Source: DASPKS01 sp035628035
GTDB taxonomy: Bacteria > Bacteroidota > Rhodothermia > Rhodothermales > Rubricoccaceae
Length of the DNA stretch: 22,242 bases
Direction of reading: 5' to 3'
Assembly (NCBI GenBank): GCA_035628035.1
Contig: DASPKS010000188.1
Coordinates: 1-22,242 of the forward strand
Shown: piece after piece, positions 20,139 to 22,242 of the stretch
Layout: every line of letters begins with the position of its first letter
How positions within the stretch are numbered: position 1 is the stretch's first letter
The notes under the pieces: generated by a model
What the model saw: the letters and a program-made list of their open reading frames with translations, nothing else
Database searches by the model: none
Told to the model about the DNA's origin: nothing
Translations under genes and position numbers: made by a program

Positions 20139-22242
20139 ATGTCGCGGTATCCCTCCGTCGAAGTCGCCCTCGACGCGCTGCAGGCCCGGAACGAGGAGCT
20201 CGAGCGCCTCGTCACCGAGCGTACAGCCGCGCTGGAGCAGGCGCACCGCCGGGCCGAGGTCGAAGCGGCGCTGGAGCGCGTCCGCGCGCAGGCGATGGGG
20301 ATCGCGCACAGCGACGAAACGGCGAGCGTCGCCGTCGCGATGTTCGACGAGCTGCGCGGGCTGCAGCTGCCCGCCCTCCAGGTAGGACTCCGCGGCCCCC
20401 TCCAGGGAGACGGCGCCAACCGGGAGGTTGCCGTCTGGGTGGCGGGCGTCGACGCCGCGGGCGCTGCGCGGGCGAGCCACTTCCTGACCGCCCTCTCCGG
20501 CCACCCGGTGCTCGATGCCTCGTTCGAGGCTGCGCGGAAGGGAGCGACGGTCGTCGAGCGGATGGACCCCGGGGCGTTCGAGGCCTACCTCCGGGCGTCG
20601 GTCCGGCGGTACCCGGCGTCATACGCCGACCTCGTCGTTTCGCGCGCGCCGCGGGCGGCAGAGTACCACTACGTGGCGGCCCCGGTGGGCGGCCCGCGCA
20701 AGGGCCACGTCTTCGCCGTGCTCTCGGAAGCGCCATCGGAGGAGGTGCTCTGGGTCCTGCGGCGGTTCTCGGTGCTATTCAGCCAAGCCTACGCGCGCTA
20801 CCAGGACCTCCAGCAGGCGGAGGTCCACGCGCGGAAGTCCCAGATCGAAGCGGCCCTGGAGCGCGTCCGCGCCAAGGCCCTCGCGATGCGGCGGAGCGCC
20901 GACCTCGGCCAGGTCGTCCGCACGGTCTTTCAGGAGCTCGACGGCCTCGGCGTCAGCGCGCTCCGGAGCGGGATCGGCATCGTGGACGGGACCACACGGC
21001 AGCTCGCGTTCTGGGCGATTCCCCCGCGGGGCGCGGAGCGTACCAGCCCGGTCCCCGGTGGGCTCCTACTCGATGGGCACCCGCTGTTCCATGCCCTGTT
21101 CGACGCGTGGCGGCAGCAGAAGGACCTCTCCTACATCCTCGAGGGCGACGACCTCCGGGCGTACTACGCGGTGCAGGACCGCACGCGCGTCCCGTTGCTG
21201 GCACCTCGCGCGACCGCTGGCGAGCGGGAGTACCTCCACGCCGTCGCGTGCCCGGCCGGGGTGCTCTATGCCTTCTCGGAGTGGCCGTTCTCGGAGGAGA
21301 CGGTCCAGGTGATGCAGCGGCTTGCCGGCGCGTTCCACTTCGCCTACACCCGCTACCGGGACCTCCAGCTCGCGGAGGCGCAGGCGCGCGAGGCCGCCCA
21401 GCAGGCGTCGGTGGACCGCGTCCGCGCCGAGATCGCCTCGATGCGGACGGCGGCTGACCTCGACCGCATCACCCCGCTCATCTGGCAGGAGCTGACCACG
21501 CTCGGCGTGTCGTTCTCCCGTTGCGGCGTGTTCATCGTGGACGAGGACGAAGGGGCCGTGCAGGTTTACCTCGCCACGCCCGACGGCCGGCCCCTTGCTG
21601 CGCTCCGGCCCCCCTTCGACAGCCACCCCCTCATCGGGGAGATCGTCACGCACTGGCGGCGGCAGGCCATCTACGACGCCGAGTGGGACGCTCAGCAGAT
21701 GGAGGGCTGGACCGCCGCGCTGGTGCAGCACGGGCTGGCCGAGTCGGCCGCCCCACCCGCGCAGCCCCCGTCGTTCTCGCTACACTTCGCGCCGTTCGCG
21801 CAGGGGATGCTGTACGTCGGGAGCGAGACCCCCCTCGCGCCCGACGATGGCGACGCCGTGCAAGCCCTCGCCGACGCCTTCGAGGTGGCCTACGCGCGGT
21901 ACGACGACTTCCAGCGGCTGGAGGCCAAGAACCGTGAGGTGGAGGAGACGCTCGCCGAGCTGAAGGCGGCGCAGCAGCAGCTCATCCAGAGCGAGAAGCT
22001 CGCGTCGCTGGGCCAGCTCACGGCGGGGATCGCCCACGAGATCAAGAACCCCCTCAACTTCGTCAACAACTTCGCCGCCCTCTCCGCCGAGCTCGCCGAC
22101 GAGCTGATCAGGGAGGCGACGTCGGCGCCGAAAACGCCGCTCGAGGAGGTGATGGACGTCCTTGCCGACCTCCAGCACAACGCGGAGAAGATCGCCGAGC
22201 ATGGGAGCCGAGCGGACTCGATCGTGCGTGCGATGCTGGAGC
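20139..22242 (+). CDS. Cytosolic multi-module sensor histidine kinase, 3' end outside window
   Basis: 701 codons are present and the frame is open at the window edge. After a coiled coil (ARNEELERLVTERTAALEQA) there are three similar units of about 190 residues. Each starts with a helix of the form EAALERVRAKALAM (near residues 41, 237 and 425) followed by a GAF-like domain (for example VVRTVFQELDGLGVSALRSG and RITPLIWQELTTLGVSFSRC). The third leads into a coiled coil and the HisKA domain: KLASLGQLTAGIAHEIKNPL NFVNNF, with phospho-acceptor H633. The window ends inside the second HisKA helix (HGSRADSIVRAMLE), so the ATPase domain is missing only because of the edge. No signal peptide or membrane helix is seen, so it senses something in the cytoplasm. 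Ligands and any response regulator are unknown. Confidence 0.9.
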   Translation, partial: MSRYPSVEVALDALQARNEELERLVTERTAALEQAHRRAEVEAALERVRAQAMGIAHSDETASVAVAMFDELRGLQLPALQVGLRGPLQGDGANREVAVWVAGVDAAGAARASHFLTALSGHPVLDASFEAARKGATVVERMDPGAFEAYLRASVRRYPASYADLVVSRAPRAAEYHYVAAPVGGPRKGHVFAVLSEAPSEEVLWVLRRFSVLFSQAYARYQDLQQAEVHARKSQIEAALERVRAKALAMRRSADLGQVVRTVFQELDGLGVSALRSGIGIVDGTTRQLAFWAIPPRGAERTSPVPGGLLLDGHPLFHALFDAWRQQKDLSYILEGDDLRAYYAVQDRTRVPLLAPRATAGEREYLHAVACPAGVLYAFSEWPFSEETVQVMQRLAGAFHFAYTRYRDLQLAEAQAREAAQQASVDRVRAEIASMRTAADLDRITPLIWQELTTLGVSFSRCGVFIVDEDEGAVQVYLATPDGRPLAALRPPFDSHPLIGEIVTHWRRQAIYDAEWDAQQMEGWTAALVQHGLAESAAPPAQPPSFSLHFAPFAQGMLYVGSETPLAPDDGDAVQALADAFEVAYARYDDFQRLEAKNREVEETLAELKAAQQQLIQSEKLASLGQLTAGIAHEIKNPLNFVNNFAALSAELADELIREATSAPKTPLEEVMDVLADLQHNAEKIAEHGSRADSIVRAMLE

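Overview
The window is a 22-kb piece of a chromosome with very high GC content. It is most likely from a member of the Rhodothermota/Bacteroidota group (Rhodothermus, Salinibacter and Rubricoccaceae-like lineages); this placement is inferred. It rests on an atpD-atpC pair standing apart from other ATP synthase genes, a receiver-less sigma-54 activator overlapping an LptE-type lipoprotein gene with miaB nearby, a DUF4286-type protein, a tandem-module histidine kinase, few Shine-Dalgarno sequences, and several TAnnTT-type -7 promoter elements. No plasmid, phage, CRISPR or complete mobile element is visible. Most of the content is housekeeping.

Layout. Positions 1-2524 (plus): the glycine-rich tail of a TPM-domain protein, a small TPR protein overlapping a triple-LysM/RlpA-type cell-wall protein, and a CPBP membrane protease. 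2596-2961 (minus): an unknown small lipoprotein. 3142-3786 (plus): an NADP-dependent oxidoreductase. 3854-9188 (minus): a TPR protein, anhydro-MurNAc kinase (anmK), thiamine-phosphate kinase (thiL), then atpD-atpC. 9301-12859 (minus): sigma-54 activator, lptE and a family 2 glycosyltransferase. 12921-14425 (minus): a DUF4286-type protein and two tandem paralogous lipoproteins. 14426-14755: a scar carrying a fragment of a DrrA-type ABC ATPase on the opposite strand. 14756-17126 (minus): miaB and a coiled-coil lipoprotein. 17189-18910 (minus): riboflavin genes ribD-ribE. 19019-19792 (plus): a PlsC-type acyltransferase. 19901-19973 (plus): tRNA-Gln(CUG) with a terminator. 20139 to the end (plus): a cytosolic multi-module histidine kinase cut by the window edge.

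How the genes relate. Many of them serve the cell envelope. RlpA/LysM and AnmK act on peptidoglycan or its recycling, LptE on LPS export, PlsC on phospholipid synthesis, and the glycosyltransferase on a polysaccharide; five predicted lipoproteins (LptE included) are also present. The others cover energy (AtpDC), cofactors (ThiL, RibD, RibE), tRNA modification (MiaB) and sensing (histidine kinase, sigma-54 activator). I found no clearly new multi-gene system. The points most worth a second look are the tandem lipoprotein pair, the repeat and palindrome inside the lptE signal-peptide region, the ABC-ATPase scar, and the kinase made of repeated sensor modules.
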